From Pegea sp. RAD2-039 (Eukaryota > Chordata > Thaliacea > Salpida > Salpidae): 64,000 nucleotides of DNA. Positions 1 through 17,765 of the stretch are shown here, one piece after another (positions within the stretch are counted from its first letter, which is position 1; the number at the start of each line of letters is the position of its first letter). The position numbers were made by a program, and so were the translations under genes. The notes below the pieces were generated by a model. The model made no database searches. It saw only the letters and a program-made list of their open reading frames with translations, and was not told the origin of the DNA. Where the stretch lies: positions 825,849-889,848 of the forward strand of contig JAQGEQ010000225.1 of the NCBI GenBank assembly GCA_034620365.1, in the 5' to 3' direction.

Positions 1-207
1 TGAATTTTGATACTTTTCATTGCATCATGATTTAAATGATATGTTTCAGCGTGTCTGTGTTTCATGTGTTGGGATAGTCTATTTTTTTGTTTTGAATGAT
101 GTTGGTTTTCGACAAAGTATGAATGTAAAGTTGCAAATACTTTCAGTGGTCGAGATGCTTGCTGGTGGTATTGTTGTAGAGGTTCATACTATATTCTAAA
201 GAAGCTG

Positions 208-415
208 ATCTAAGAAATCTAGAAAGAAAAATATGTAACACATGGCATTTCAGTAGTCCTAAAAATATATAATTTGAGGGAAGAACCAATGGAAAAGAAA
301 GCATCAAACTTAAAGTCAACTAAATTGTGGATAATTTTGAAATAAGAATTAATTTGTATTTAATCCGTCCAATTTCCAAAGTATCTATCTGTAAGAAGCT
401 GAGACGATGTTTAAA
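208..415 (-). mobile_element. LINE fragment, end of reverse transcriptase
   Basis: Read on the minus strand, this stretch resembles the last part of the reverse transcriptase encoded at 28056-29651 (the segment with SFFNLDTL and FKIIHSL). It also resembles 890-1060. The part at 215-265 matches 608-655, which lies in the 3' untranslated part of the neighbouring copy. It is a short decayed relic with no open frame. Confidence 0.6.
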
Positions 416-482
416 TTAGGGTATCTAATATTAAATTTCAAGCTTATCAATCTTATAAATGTTATTATTATTATTATTTTTA

Positions 483-2840
483 TAATTGCTAATATTTCAC
501 AGAAAATTGTTTGAATTATTTATTTATTTCAATAAATGTCAAAGAGGATACCTGAAGAGAGCATCTCCCACTAACACATATTCTCACAAATAACATCTGG
601 TAAGTTAGAAATCTAGAAAGTAAAAGATGTAACACATGACATTTCAGTAGTCATCAAAGTATATAACAGTGAACAATTACATGAAATTTAAGTTAATAAT
701 ATTCAAAGAGAAAAAATTCACAATTTAGAAATGGCAATGTTGGTAATAATATAATGGTTCAACTTCTGCTTGAACAACGCGAGCGACTTCGACATGACAA
801 TGTCTGATGGCATCTGGTTTCAACTACTAATTGTGCAGAATAAGAAAAAAATTGATCTGATTAACGTACTAGGTGATATGGGCTTATTAAGATGTAATGT
901 GTGTCGCCTGAGTTGATATAACTTGAAGGAAGGACTAATAGAAAAGAAATCGTCAAATATAATGTCACTTAAATTGTGGATAATTTTGAAAATAAGAATT
1001 AAGCTGTATTTAATCTGTCGAATTTTCAAAGTATCTAAATTCAAGAAGCTGAGATGATGTTTATAACTATCGTGTTTAATGTTAAGTTTCCTGCATACCA
1101 ATCTCGTAAATGTAGACTGAACAGATTCAATTTTTTTGATATCACTAACTTTATATTGCATCTATGGATTCATAGAAAAGTTTGATGGAGCTTGAATTCA
1201 ATCATGTTGTGATCGCATGTTAGAGCAAAACGTTCTTTTTGATCAACATAAAAGATGTTCTCAGGTTTTGATTTGATCCAAAGATCCAAAGTTTATCACT
1301 AACTTGGCTTAGAATAGTAATTATCTGAGATAGGTTATTAGCACCGAGAAAGCTTGCAAAGGCATGACTTAAAATGGCTTGATTAGGATTTTTGCATTTG
1401 AAGTTAAACGATTTTCACAGAATGCTGAATTCGGGTTATTCCAATCAATTTTACTAAAATTAAAATTAAAAATAAGGCCTTAGCAGTAACCTTGTCATTA
1501 CTTTTAAAAGGTAGTAGGTACATATTAAATGAAGAATTTGGACTTCGATTAATGAAAATCGAAAGCAATAATCTTAAATTCAAGACAATTAATTGGATCG
1601 ATCTGAATTCTGAAGATCTTAGGTTCAAGGAAAGGTTTGTAAATAATGCAAACACTACTGCTTCTATCATACAGTCTTTCACAACGCAAAACATAAAAAA
1701 GATTACCGTCAACTAGAAAAGAATCAGGATAAAACGGTTTCAACCAAGTTTCAGTAATAAAAACAAATGTGAAATCTTGGGATTGCAAAAGAGCTTTCTA
1801 TTGAAAAATTTTGTTAATAATCGACCTTGCCTTGAAGAACATACCTAATGTGATAGAAGAATTGTAATTTTGATTTTTATGAGATTTGATGATGGGCTTC
1901 TGTAAATTGATATCTCGAGGTGGAAGAATGTTATTCTCAATTGTGTGCGGAGAGAATATGAAAAAAGAGAATGTGGGACCAGTGGTTATTTACTATTTCC
2001 GTTTTTGAAAAAACCTGGAAAACTCTTAAGGGTTATGGTGGAACTCGAACTTTGTATTTGTAATCAGTTGGTTGTTCTTTCTGATTTCTGTTATATGCTT
2101 CTTTTAGAAGACGCTTATTTTCTAAGTAATCATCTTCACACATATCATGCGCTATTCTAATTCCCATAAATTTTTTGTCAAGCTTTAGCTAATACAGCTT
2201 GACAAGAAGCTTGTGTTTGTCCTAAATTTGCTGAAAGGAAAATTTCAACTGCCTTTGATGATTGAAGTTCTTTGTTGTAAATCGTTAAATGATAGAGTTG
2301 GAACGTCCACAAAATCACGGATTTGAGAACACATTTGATAAAGAAAATTACTACGATCATCTATATTAGTTTCACAGATATTAAAGATGATGGCATCCTT
2401 TTCTTTGTCTTCAAGGTCCAAATGCTAGAATTTTTGACGGAATCGGAATCAATGACAACTGAGGCCCATGTGAGAGGTTTCTTTGTATAGGCATCCGTTT
2501 AAACAAACTAATCTTTTTTCGTTGATATTGGCAGCATCGTTACCAATTTCAGATTTAAATTTGATGATTTCATCGGATATAATTTTGCTGATGTCGGATA
2601 GCAGATTTGAATAAGAATTAAAGGAGCTATATGTTATGTGCTCTTACAGGTTCTACATTTAATTCAGATAGAATTAAAACCGACTTCCTTCATCTGGTTC
2701 CTTCATTAACTACAGGTGAGATGAAACCAAGAGAGATATTTAAAACATTTTTTCGATGGATCTTAACCAGAGCAAATTTTTTTTGTAGGATTGGCAATTG
2801 CCATTGTAAGCTTGTTTTAATGAAATGGTTTCGTCATAAT
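483..2840 (-). mobile_element. Decayed CR1/jockey-like LINE copy
   Basis: Pieces of one non-LTR retrotransposon lie in order on the minus strand. At 2440-2830 are remnants of ORF1, including the finger region and the TWASVV motif seen in the copy at 28056. At 1549-1788 is the start of an APE-type endonuclease (FITETWLKPF). At 1180-1390 is the endonuclease end, with a CDHN-like motif matching 31100-31345. At 725-1161 is the reverse transcriptase C-terminus (FTRLVCRKLNIK, FKIIHNL). At 483-595 is the 3' tail shared by all copies in this window. Every part has stops and frameshifts and most of the polymerase is missing, so it is dead. The family name is inferred from domain order; only a database comparison could fix the clade. 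Confidence 0.75.
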
Positions 2841-2884
2841 TTTTTTGTATACTGGAATGTAAGATCTTGCCACTTGATGTTAGA

Positions 2885-4439
2885 ACTTTATGTTTAAAGT
2901 ATATAGGATCTGTAATTCAAGCTCTACATAGTATTAGATTTTCTATTTATTTATTTATTTATTTATTTTATTAAAATAAAACTAGAGGATAATTGATTGT
3001 AAGACGAGCAGTTAGATTGTTGCTAAGAGTGGCTCGCTGGTATAATTAATAACTGATAAAATATTTCTATTTCATTAAAGCTATAAAACATTTTATATTT
3101 TTCTCTTTACTAGTTGAAGTCACTGAAAAACAAAATACTTTCAAAATCTACTCGAGCTGAAATAGATTTTACAACTATATTTTAAACAAAATATCAACTC
3201 TGAAAGCTCGAAACAGTGACACAATTTAAATCATCAATTTGTAAATTGTGATTGATTATCAATTGATTTATAAGAATTTATAGAAACAAAAAATTGTTTT
3301 AATCTCTTGTAACTTTCATTTAAAACTAAAATTATTTTCGATCAAAATTAATAATGAATTTCAAATTTTAATACCTATTGTAACCATTTGATATCATATT
3401 CTGTTTAACTTTTTTGAATTGTATTTCTAACGAAAGATTTTTTGTTTTAGGGAGTTGTAATTTTAGCAAAAAAAAAATTAAAGAACCAGAAGGACTTTCA
3501 TACTATTCACAGAAGTCTCTTTTAGAAATCTTCTTTTAATAATTACTTGAAAATCTATTCATTGTGGTGTTGATGATAAAAGGTTTTTTACATTTTTTTG
3601 TTTTCAGAAACTGGAATACTTCAAATAATGAAAATAAGATCAAAAGATTATGTATATTAAAGGAAATGATTATTTTCATATTTTAAAGACATAGAACCGT
3701 TTTTAAACAATTTTTGCAAGCAAAAATTTTATGACTTGCTCAATTATTATTTCTAAATGTTTTCTGAGCCTCTCTGAAAGCTAGTTTTATTTACAAAAGA
3801 ATTTATGATTCATTCTAAAGACTTCCAGCGTATTCTGGCTTACTATTATAAATTTGAGTTTATTTCAATATTTCCAGAAGTTCTAATTGAATAAAATAAA
3901 AATAGAATATTTTTTAAAGAGTTGAATAAAAATCAGAGATTCTTAAGATTAAACTGACAGCAAGTCTTATTTAACTTTGATTTGATAAATAAATTTATTT
4001 TTTTAATTATTGAAAACTTGTTAAGATTATTTTAGATCATCTAACAATTTTGACTTTGAATTGAAATACCACAAAACCTTTGGTTTAAAAAGTTAGATCA
4101 CAAAACAGAAATCTGTTGATTTATTTAATCGGTAAAAATTCCCGACCAAAAACGCCAAGTCTATGATGACAACAAATTTTTGTGTTTGACAAAAGATACT
4201 GAGAACTTGCGTGTTTCTAGCAGCAACTGCTAAAGACCTCTAACAGAAACTTTAAAGGAAGTACTGATGAGGTTCTAATGAAACCACTCACTACTAAATC
4301 ATCCTACTTAAGCTTTCAACTTTCACAATTTTCATTAGAAGTTTTTTTATTGAAAAATCAATTTTATATAAAAATAAAGTTTCAGAAGAAGCAAAGTCCT
4401 TTAATCTTCATCCTCAACATCCGACATCTAAAGACATCT
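2885..4439. other. AT-rich intergenic stretch
   Basis: I see no gene here. A short ATTT microsatellite lies near 2942-2966 and may be the tail of another retroelement insertion. The remainder is AT-rich and probably includes the 3' untranslated region of DHX16, which ends at 4440 on the minus strand. Confidence 0.5.
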
Positions 4440-8764
<4,325 letters not shown>

Positions 8765-11700
8765 AATTTTTATTTATAAACAAATTTGTTATAGAAAAAT
8801 AAATCTTTTAAAAAATTCTTAAATTCTAAATAAATACAATTTACGAGGTAAAAATTTATAATCAAATAAAAAATCATTAATAATTTGAATCTAAGAAAAA
8901 TATAATGGTAACAGTACAAAGAATTTAAAAGATAAATTAAAAATATGAAATAAATAAAAGATATAGTTATTTATTAATTTTATTTATCAATAATAATTAA
9001 TTATAAAAATAACTAGTTTTTGTACCAAGATTAAAAGATACAATAATACAATGAAAGCTCTATTAGCAGCTATTTTTAAAATAAAAATAATTTGAAATAT
9101 TAAAACAACAAAAAGTTTTAACTTTTTAGGTTCTAGTTAAGATAAATTAAAAACTCAAACACATTGACTTAGCTACAGATCTAACTAAGTTCGAATCACA
9201 ATTATTAAAAGATTACAATTTAATACAATACAACATTTTTAAACAAAAATAAGTTACTGAAATATATTTAAATATTTTCTACGCCAGTATATTAAAATTT
9301 GCTTCAGAAAAAGTAAAAAATGGCTTTTTACAGAAATGAAATTTGTAAGTTTTAGATTAAAACAAATTTTACTGTAGTAAGAAAGAATTGTTTTAAATAG
9401 TTTTTTTTTAACTAATTTAAATATTAGAAAATATTATTAAAAATATAAGCATTTTTTTACCATAATTTACTTCAATGAATACAAGACAACTAATGATAGA
9501 AAGTATGATTTATAATTTTTTTGATAATTTGTACAAATTAATAAGTAAACCTTTTTTGTGACCTTATGAATTTATTACTATTTTGAACAACAAAATTAGA
9601 TTTAATTAGACTTTTTTACTGTAATAAACATTTTATTTAAAAAGCTCATTAAGATTTTTAGTTTCGTAAAACAGATTATTATTTTTGTAGTAAACTATTA
9701 CTGGGTAAGTAAGTGATGATCTTTCATACAGTAAAATAATTATACCTATAACAGTAAAATCTAATAAAAAAATTAAGTTTAATCTATTTATTAGTTTTAT
9801 TTAACAAATGAATATGGATGAAAAATAACACAGTTCTTATAGTGAACATAAAACAATGTGACTGCAGAAAATAACAAATAAGTCTTAAATTAAGTTTATT
9901 TATTTATTCAATGCATGACGGCGAATGACAAACTCAATAGTTTATAGCGGAAAAAAACAAATATTATGAGTAAATAGGTAATTAGAAAGTTCTAAGGTAT
10001 ATCACAATTTAAAATTAATACGGAAGGAATTAAAACACTGTAGAAGTATAGATAAAACGTAAATAATAAATGAAAAGTTTGATCTGACAAAATGAAGAGG
10101 TTATTACATGTCACTTGATAAGAAAGATACTTAAATCTTCTTAACAAAATATAAATGCGATTTCTACTATTTATAAGTTTTTTGTAAGAAAGTAAAGTTA
10201 TAGGAAGCTAACATTTTATTGTATATGACATCTTATATACTTCTTATTAGGGTGTTTAAAATATTCTTTTTTCTATACTATTCTTAAATATTGTCACAAA
10301 AATAGTCACAAGTTCTTAAAAATCACAAAAATTATGTTATGTAGTTTTATTTATTATGGTATTTCCATGATATCATTTCAACTTTCAGAAAATTTTCTAA
10401 ACTTTCTGATTTTATAATCCACTAAATTCTTTTCAAATATCTGAAAAGTCTTAATTTCATTTTTTAAATTATATTTTTAACCAATAATTACTTGCTAAAC
10501 AATTTATTACAAGTTTGATTTGTATGCTTATCTTGTTAAAGGAGTAAATAAATTTTACTTTATCATGATATTTCATACTTGTGTACATATTTGAAATTGA
10601 TACTAATTTATTGAATTATATTTTAAACTTTTTATCAAAATTGATTTGAATTTAGATGAATTTTTGAAGCAAGAACTTGAATATTTTTGTTTAATTAAAT
10701 AATACTAAAAGTTTGTTTTTTTAAATTTAACTAGTTTAAAAATGATAACATTAACCTTAAATAACTAATAAATAAAGAAAAATTTAGATATATTAGTTTT
10801 GACATAATAACATTACTAAAAAATTCAACAAAAATTTCAAAATTAAACAAAAAATTTGATCATAAAACAAATTATGTTTAATTATTTCGATTTAAAAATT
10901 TGGGCGAAAACGTAATTCCAAAAATTTTTAATCAAACTTTTTTTAAAGCATAAACAATTGAATAACTTTTCTTATAATCAATCAGAGACTCAATCAAGTT
11001 CTGTTTAAACTGAGTTTGGAAAAAGTAAAAAAGTCGATGTCCCCATAAAGCTTGAAATGGAAGTCAAATAAGTTTGTCGAAGATCTGAGTTTCTGTTCCA
11101 ATCTAGTTCACAAAATAATTTTACAATTGATTATTAATTATCAACTGGCGTCTACGATTTAAAAAATCCAAACGAAACCAAAATAATCAATTCTATATGA
11201 GAGCTATATTTATGATAAATTTATTGGATTTGCGGAAAATAGGTTCAGTTCAGAACATGTAGATACTATATTGATATTAAAATAATTTTTCAGAAGTTGA
11301 ATTGTTAGGGATCAGCTAAAGTCATAGGAATGTAAAAATTTGGAGTTTTCTTTTATTCAAGCTCTTACAGTATTTAATTAAAATAAAAATATTTGATTAA
11401 TTTATGTCAACAAAAACCTTTTAATACAATTTGAAGATATATTTTACTATTTACTAAAAATCAGTCATTTAAACAACAGTTTTTTTACAATGATTAAAAT
11501 CTATAAATAAAAACGTTAATTATACATAAAACTTTAATTCTTAAAAACGTAAATAATTTTATTTTTTCCTTGAAACCGAAAATCCTTATTTTAAAATTAA
11601 CTTTTTAAAAAGTTAAATTATTTTTATCGATAATTTTATAATCAACGAAGTTTGTATACAAACAAATAGTGGGGTATAAAGTTTAAAAAAATTCTTTAAT

Positions 11701-12097
11701 ACTTTTATTTGTTTGTTTTCTAATTAAAGGAACTTTTAAATTAAAAAAATTAATTATTCTAACTTCACCTAAAAAGCGAAAATAAGAATTAATTCTGATG
11801 AAAACTTTAAAAATAAAATGTTTATTTTACAAAACAGTAGAAAATGCTGTTAACCTCAAAACCTTAACCCATATATTGGCTGAGATTTTAGTTTTAAAAC
11901 CCAACTTATATATTATTTAGAATGTCGTTAAAAGCGAAAAATCAATTTGAATTTGAAACCATTTCGACATTAGTAAAGTTCTAAAAGCTTCTAAAAATAA
12001 GTAAAAATTTTAATAGAAATCATAAAACGGCTGAAATAAAAACAGTTTTTTTCAAAATCCAAACAAATTTCGACCATCAACAACAACTTAAAGCAAA
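8765..12097. other. AT-rich intergenic region
   Basis: I see no coding exon, RNA gene or recognisable repeat in this region. It consists of A/T runs and must hold the DHX16 promoter near its left edge, but no core motif stands out from the background composition. Confidence 0.5.
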
Positions 12098-12665
12098 TCA
12101 AACATCTTCAATTCGTTCATTCTCATCTCCATAACAGCGATGGTAGTTATGATCGGTGCTATCTTCACAGTTGAAACTCAAAATCATGTTGTCAGAGCGA
12201 CTCGCAAAAGTTACGTATTCGTCGATCTGATGATGACTCATTAAATCATTTTTACAGCTTGCATAGTAAGGAGAAAACGCTGATAAAGGTTCGCTATCTT
12301 GAAGTATTCTTTCGTTTTGTAATGAAGATATATTCGAGACCTTGCTATCATCTTCACTTGAATCACTTCCAATCGTTGAAACATAAGTTATATATAAAAT
12401 AACAAGAAGCGCGATAATAGCGCAAGATATTAATGTTGTTACCCCAGGATTTATTGAAACTAAAACTTGAATTGTTGGTGTTGTAGTAATGTTAATATTT
12501 GATACCGTTGTCGACCTTTGAAAACTACAAAAAATATTTTTCAAGAAATAAATTGTCTTTTAAGAATTGTTTTTTATTTAAAGTTTAGTATTTATTTATT
12601 TTAATTTCAGAAGAAATTGTTGTAAGATTTAGTAAGTTTATATCTTACTTGGTTTGTTCGTTCAT
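12098..12665 (-). CDS. Predicted small single-pass membrane protein
   Basis: I do not recognise this protein. The long exon (12098-12524) is open for 142 codons and begins at a good acceptor (TTTTTTGTAG). A 17-base exon at 12649-12665 (ATG, encoding MNEQT, donor GTAAGAT) joins it in the right phase to give 147 aa. The predicted product has a short Ser/Thr-rich N-terminus with an N-I-T glycosylation site and a hydrophobic segment of about 20 residues (ISCAIIALLVILYITYV). An acidic Ser-rich tail of about 90 residues follows, ending NERIEDV. No signal peptide is visible, so a type III topology is possible. The tiny first exon is an inference; the long exon could instead be the last exon of a longer gene starting further upstream. 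Composition is more codon-like than the surrounding DNA. Function unknown. Confidence 0.45.
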
Positions 12666-15600
12666 GGGCGTTCACAATATTTAACTTTAAACAAAATTAA
12701 ATTGAATTTAAACTGATAATCTAAAATAGAAGATGTTATTCATCAAATATTCAAATATGAAATCAAAATTGATATAATTTAGATGATGAACAATTTGCTA
12801 ACAGAATTTTACCTTTTATAAAAAACTTTTCTTTACAACTTCTAAACTAAATGCTTATAAATGTCAAATTTTAATTGTAAGGCTTCGATCATTGCTTACA
12901 ATTAAAAGAAGATTCTACTTTGAATGAAACTGTTACAAACATTAGCAGCCTGATATAAATGTTGGCTGAATTTAAAAGTGAAGAATTATTTTATTATCTA
13001 CAGTATTTACACAAATATAATTATTTTCTCAAATTTTCATTCAGCTATCCCTTATTGTAAAGTAGGTTAAACTTTTATAATTTAAAAATGGTTTTTATCA
13101 TGAAGTAGTTTTAAGTATTTAATATTCAAAAAACACGAATGAAAAAAGATTATATATCTACTTTAATAATTGTTTTTAAATATTCTCAATCAAAAATATC
13201 TGTAAAAATTTGATTAAAAAAAACTCAACTCCAAATTTAACTTAAATTAGGAAAGGCATCTCCTTTAAAAATAATATTGAGTCTAAAAAAATAATAAATT
13301 ATTCATGCTGAAAATTATTTCCAATTTTACTTATTCAGGAAATTTATGATACTACTTATTATTCTCTGAGTTCAATCTTTACATAAATTAGTATTTTGTC
13401 TTCTACAAAATATTTGTTAAAATAGTTTTTAAATTCAGAGCTTTTTAAGAAACAAACTTCTTTTGGATATTCTGCACAAAACACACGGCTCCTAAGGAGC
13501 CTTTAAGGACTCAAGGAAAATTTTGTTCATAATTTGAAATAAGTCAAAACTTCAAAATTGTTGTCTCTTTCAAAGAGTTTAAGTGAAACAGATTTCTGTG
13601 ACACTGGCTTCAATTATGCATCATCTAAATTATTAAAGATTCTATCTCAATAATCATTGATAATTAAAGAAGACGAATTTTAAAAACACAAAAATTGAAG
13701 AACCAGAAAGAAGAAAATATGGAAAATAATAAATTTTGACTAAATACTTTAATAATTAGGAATATTTCTGGAGAAAAACAAAAAGAAATTCTTTATGATA
13801 AAACTTAATTAATACGATTTTACATATTTTAATAAGAATGATAAAATACAAAAACTTTCTGATATTAAATTGTGAAGACTAAGAATTCTAACTTACTTTA
13901 TCAACAGCTTTTCATACTGAAAGTTTAAAACTACCTTTGCTGAGTGTCATTTAACAGTTTCCAAAAAATAGATAGATGCGGTTAAAGGAAAATAAAATAT
14001 TTTTTTGTTGTTGTTTCATTCAAACTATTAACTAATTTCACTTCTGCTAAATACAAACAATCAAAAACTTTTTAATTCAAACTTTTCAAAAAACTTAATT
14101 TGAGTTATTAATTAATTATTAAGTTTTTTAATTGATTTGAATTTATTTAACTCTTTCATCTGACAAGTATTTTATTTTCTTATTATATAATTTTTATAAA
14201 CTTTTTAAGATACCAAATCAGATTTCTCTTTTAAAAGTCTATAAAATAATTTAAAGATAATTGGATGGCAAACCTTAAAGCTATTTATAATTCAAACCTT
14301 TTGATATAAAAGCTTTTGTTGATTTATTTATTTATTACAATAAACGCGAAGGAGGGTGTCTACAGAGAGCACCTCTCGCTAACATACATTCTCGCAAATA
14401 ATACTTTTAGCAAGTTTAGCATTTTTAGTGAAATTTAATAGCACATGTGGAAAATTTGCAAATTACAATTTTAGTCAAAATGCATTATCAATTATTCATA
14501 AAAGGGATACTTTGACAGATTGAAAAAGTTTAATTATCATTTCTTTATTAATCGTTTTAAAATGTAATTAGTAAAAAAATGTAATTAGCTAACAGATCAA
14601 TTAGTAAACTACTTTTTTAAACCTATAAAAGTTTGATAAGAAAAAAATATTCAGTTAAATGATAACAAAATTGACAGTAGAAAAAACAATCAATTTTAGA
14701 TATCATTAAAAAAACAGATTTGTTTATACCAAAAGAAAAATTATTTTTTCACTTTTGTTAAAATAAAATTAATAAAAAAAACTTTTTAATAAAAAATTAA
14801 CTAGATCAAAATACTTGTTTCTTCTATTTGTTAAAAACAGCCTAATAAAATATTATTTGATCTAAATAATCAGTTTCATTTAATTATCTTGAATAGGCTG
14901 TTTGGTGTCACCATAAAAAGTTTTATCAATTCCTTATGAAGCTCAATCAACTCTTTGTTATTAATCTATAAACTTTTAATACAAAACTCAATTTGATAGC
15001 TTTTATGAAGTTAAATACTTTATATATTTTATATTCAAAAACATGAAGTTTGTAAGGTTTTCAGCATCTAGTTTAACCACAAGCATAATCACTAGTAGTT
15101 GACCATAATATTTTCTGCTTTCTAGTTAGCTAGGTTTTCAGTGAATTTTTAATTCATAAGTTTTAAACAATTTTTCATCGGTTTTAAAAAATACTGAGAC
15201 ACTGATGAATTTTAAACTATTTTAAGTTTAACCTTTTTATTTGTTTTAAAATAACTTAAAACTTTGAAATAAATGTTTTAAAAACAAATCAATCAATATA
15301 TTTGATCATAAATCAGATTATATTCGTCAGACTTAAATTACTAACTTTTGAATTCTTATTTTTCTAACTTTACATTTACAACGAAAAAGTATTAAAAATA
15401 TAAATATCTAAATTAAAGATTATATTTATAATTGCTTGAGTTGAAATCTTTAGATATTAATTAAAATGTTAAAGTTATCCGATGAGACTTTATTTATATG
15501 ATAATTGATAATAATTATGATGAGCGATCAGATACTAATCTGATAATTTAACAGTCAAACAACTAAAACATTATTATGAGCTTTAAAAGATTTGTAAAAA

Positions 15601-15815
15601 TATTTCAGCTAAACCTTTTTATGAAGACTTAAATAAATATGTTCATACTAAATCTCTTAGGTAATATTAAAACTAATGTTGAAGGCATTTTACTCTAAGT
15701 TATCATAGCTCTTATACTGCGTAAACTTGTGATGCTTAACTAAATTTAAAACTTTTCTAACCCCTTTTTTCTAATAATATTGCTGACTTCCACTCTCTAG
15801 TGTTATCTACGACTT
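12666..15815. other. AT-rich intergenic region with one retroelement tail
   Basis: No gene is visible. The only structured items are a small perfect hairpin at 13487-13501 (GGCTCC/GGAGCC arms) and the retroelement 3' tail at 14325-14405, listed separately. Confidence 0.5.
14325..14405 (-). mobile_element. LINE/SINE 3' tail remnant
   Basis: On the minus strand this reads as the conserved 3' terminal segment: GAGAATGT..., the hairpin arms around GGTGCTCTCT, CACCCTCCTTCGCG, then a run of ATAAATAAAT units. It matches the ends of the elements at 483-595, 26455-26545, 29734-29815 and 31008-31085. Nothing of the body is left, so it cannot be assigned to the LINE or its SINE partner. Confidence 0.7.
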
Positions 15816-15817
15816 GT

Positions 15818-16692
15818 GCATTGTGCCCCAGCTAACCCTTACTACCAAAAAGCCTTTTTTATTTTATTCACTGTATTTGTGTAAGCCTGAAAACCTAAAT
15901 CACTTGGTTAGTGACTGGCAAATGGGTTCTCTAAGCGATATAATTATTTTAAATCAAAACAACTAATATATCATGAAAAAGATCAAAAAATTATACAAGT
16001 TTTAAGAAACACCAGAATCACTTGTAAAGTAAGACATCAAATAACATCTTGCTCTTAAACAATTTAACTCGAAACTAAAAATTCTGGTGGAACTCCTTTT
16101 ACTATTTATAGTTTTTCTGGTTAAAAAGTCTTGAAAAGTTTGATATATGAATAGCTGTTGAAGGAGAGATAAAAGATTATTTTGATTAGTTAGATTTTTA
16201 ACTTGATGATTAAATCGGTTAAAGATATTAATTGATAGCTAAAAACTAGTTTAAATGGGCAAACTAAATTGTGTCGATAAAGAGGAAGTCAAGAATGGTT
16301 GCTATAAATAAGTTTCATGATTAAGAAGGTGTCACAGAACACTGGACTTTTATGTGAATCACTTGGATCCCATGTTCTCTAGTCTTCTTGTGTGATGATG
16401 TTTGCTACTTAATTTTCTAAAAATTTCACAAGTTTAAAAATTAACTAGACAAATTGAAGTTTCTAACTTAGCAGAAAATTTACCAGCATTAATTTATCCA
16501 AAAAAGATAATTAAAAAAATAAAGTGATTAGTTCCTTGGTATTTTTGCTTCTCATAAATTAGCTTGCTGATCACTAACCAGGTAACTTAGGCTTGCAAAT
16601 ATAATTAAAAGAAATTAAGAAAGGATAAATACTTAGTGAGACAGTCGCTATAAACCAATGCATGTAAAAATATAAGCTGGGGCACAATTAGA
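15818..16692. repeat. Possible foldback element with inverted ends
   Basis: ATTGTGCCCCAGCT near 15822 recurs as its reverse complement near 16676-16689. Further in, the segment around 15880-15930 (AAGCCTGAAA, TTGGTTAGTGACTGGCAA) is imperfectly inverted at 16555-16605 (TTGCTGATCACTAACCAGG, AGGCTTGCAAAT). Nested inverted ends with no coding capacity suggest a non-autonomous foldback DNA element. The match is patchy and I could not identify target-site duplications. Confidence 0.3.
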
Positions 16693-16829
16693 CACAATTT
16701 GTCAACATTATTATAAAAAAGGGTTTCAACTTCAGTTCAGCATCACAACTTTACGTGGTATAAGCGCTGTTACCAAACATCTTTTGAATTATCAGTTCCT
16801 TGATTTTCTTCTGGTATTTCTACAATAAA

Positions 16830-17480
16830 ATTTTTGAATTTCTTTGATGTTATTCCCTAACTGGAAATATTACTTTCCGCTGTTTTCGGATTTCTATTTC
16901 TTACTTCTTGAGTTTGGACTTGTTCTTAATTCTCTGATTTTTACAATTGCGCCGCTTCGTACTACAACGTCTATCAGGAAACACATTTTATTGCTTTTGT
17001 CTTCTACAACAATGTCTGGTCTATAGCTCTAATTTTTCAGTTGATTTTGCCTCTAAGAATTCGCTAGAAGCTTGTTAAAGATGTTTTTTGAAATATCTTA
17101 TTCATATTTACAAAGCTCTACTGATTTTTCTTTTTACTTTTTTATGCTTTTGGACCAGACTAGTCAGAAGATGTTTCCAAGTAAGTGTTCCATCCAATCG
17201 TTGCGAGTTTTCTATTTTTATTCTTCTACTCTTTTTATGAAGTAGATGGACGACATCTACTTTTGGGTGGTCTACTCTTGAAATAGAGTTTTATCTTCGG
17301 TAAAACTCTTTGCGGAACTTTCCTTTATTTTTCTGCTTCCTAAATATTGGAAGTTTGTGTCTTGGTCTAAATCCTTGATTGATACATTTCCGTTAAGAAG
17401 AATGTTCTGTTGATTGTTGTCAGTAACTTTTACATATTTTTTAACACCACAAGTCATTCCTGTCTTTGCTGAATATGTGG
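16830..17480 (-). mobile_element. Second LINE family, reverse transcriptase C-terminal relic
   Basis: On the minus strand, 17272-17460 encodes MTCGVKKYVKVT and NGNVSIKDLDQDTNFQYLGS. This matches the block 'C-G-V ... NG.-I-K-D-.-D-.-D-.-Y-L-G-.-.-.-.-.-I-K-E' of a widespread non-LTR polymerase type. Next come HPKVDVVHLLHKK (about 17225-17262) and YRPDIVVEDKSNKMCFLIDV (about 16960-17030). The latter is the typical RPDIVV..K...C.IIDV end of such polymerases. The order is right but frameshifts and stops separate the pieces, so it is inactive. It differs from the element at 28056. Confidence 0.65.
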
Positions 17481-17484
17481 GTGA

Positions 17485-17765
17485 TGAACCGACTCTGGAG
17501 ATATAACTCTGACAACAGTGTACAGAATAATAAGCGAGCAAAGGCTTCGCTGACTCGGACACGTACGTCGGATGGAAGACGGACAGATCCTAAATGATCT
17601 GTTATATGGGGAGCTACCAAAAGGCGAACACAATATCAGCCGTTCATATTTTCTCTGTAAGGTTGCAAGCGCGATATAAAATCGCTCAACATCACTATTA
17701 GCAACTGGGAAGATATCGCAGCGGATCGCCCTGAATGGCGCTCTCTACTCCGCAAATAACTGAAG
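17485..17765 (+). mobile_element. Third LINE fragment, polymerase C-terminus
   Basis: The plus strand encodes RIISEQRLR, a stop where Trp is expected, then LGHVRRMEDGQILNDLLYGE. This is the classical end-of-polymerase block L-R-W-x-G-H-V-x-R-M. After a frameshift comes ISNWEDIAADRPEWRSLLRK, the closing W-E-x-x-A-x-D-R-x-x-W-R block. It is a dead relic abutting a different LINE on the opposite strand. Confidence 0.7.
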
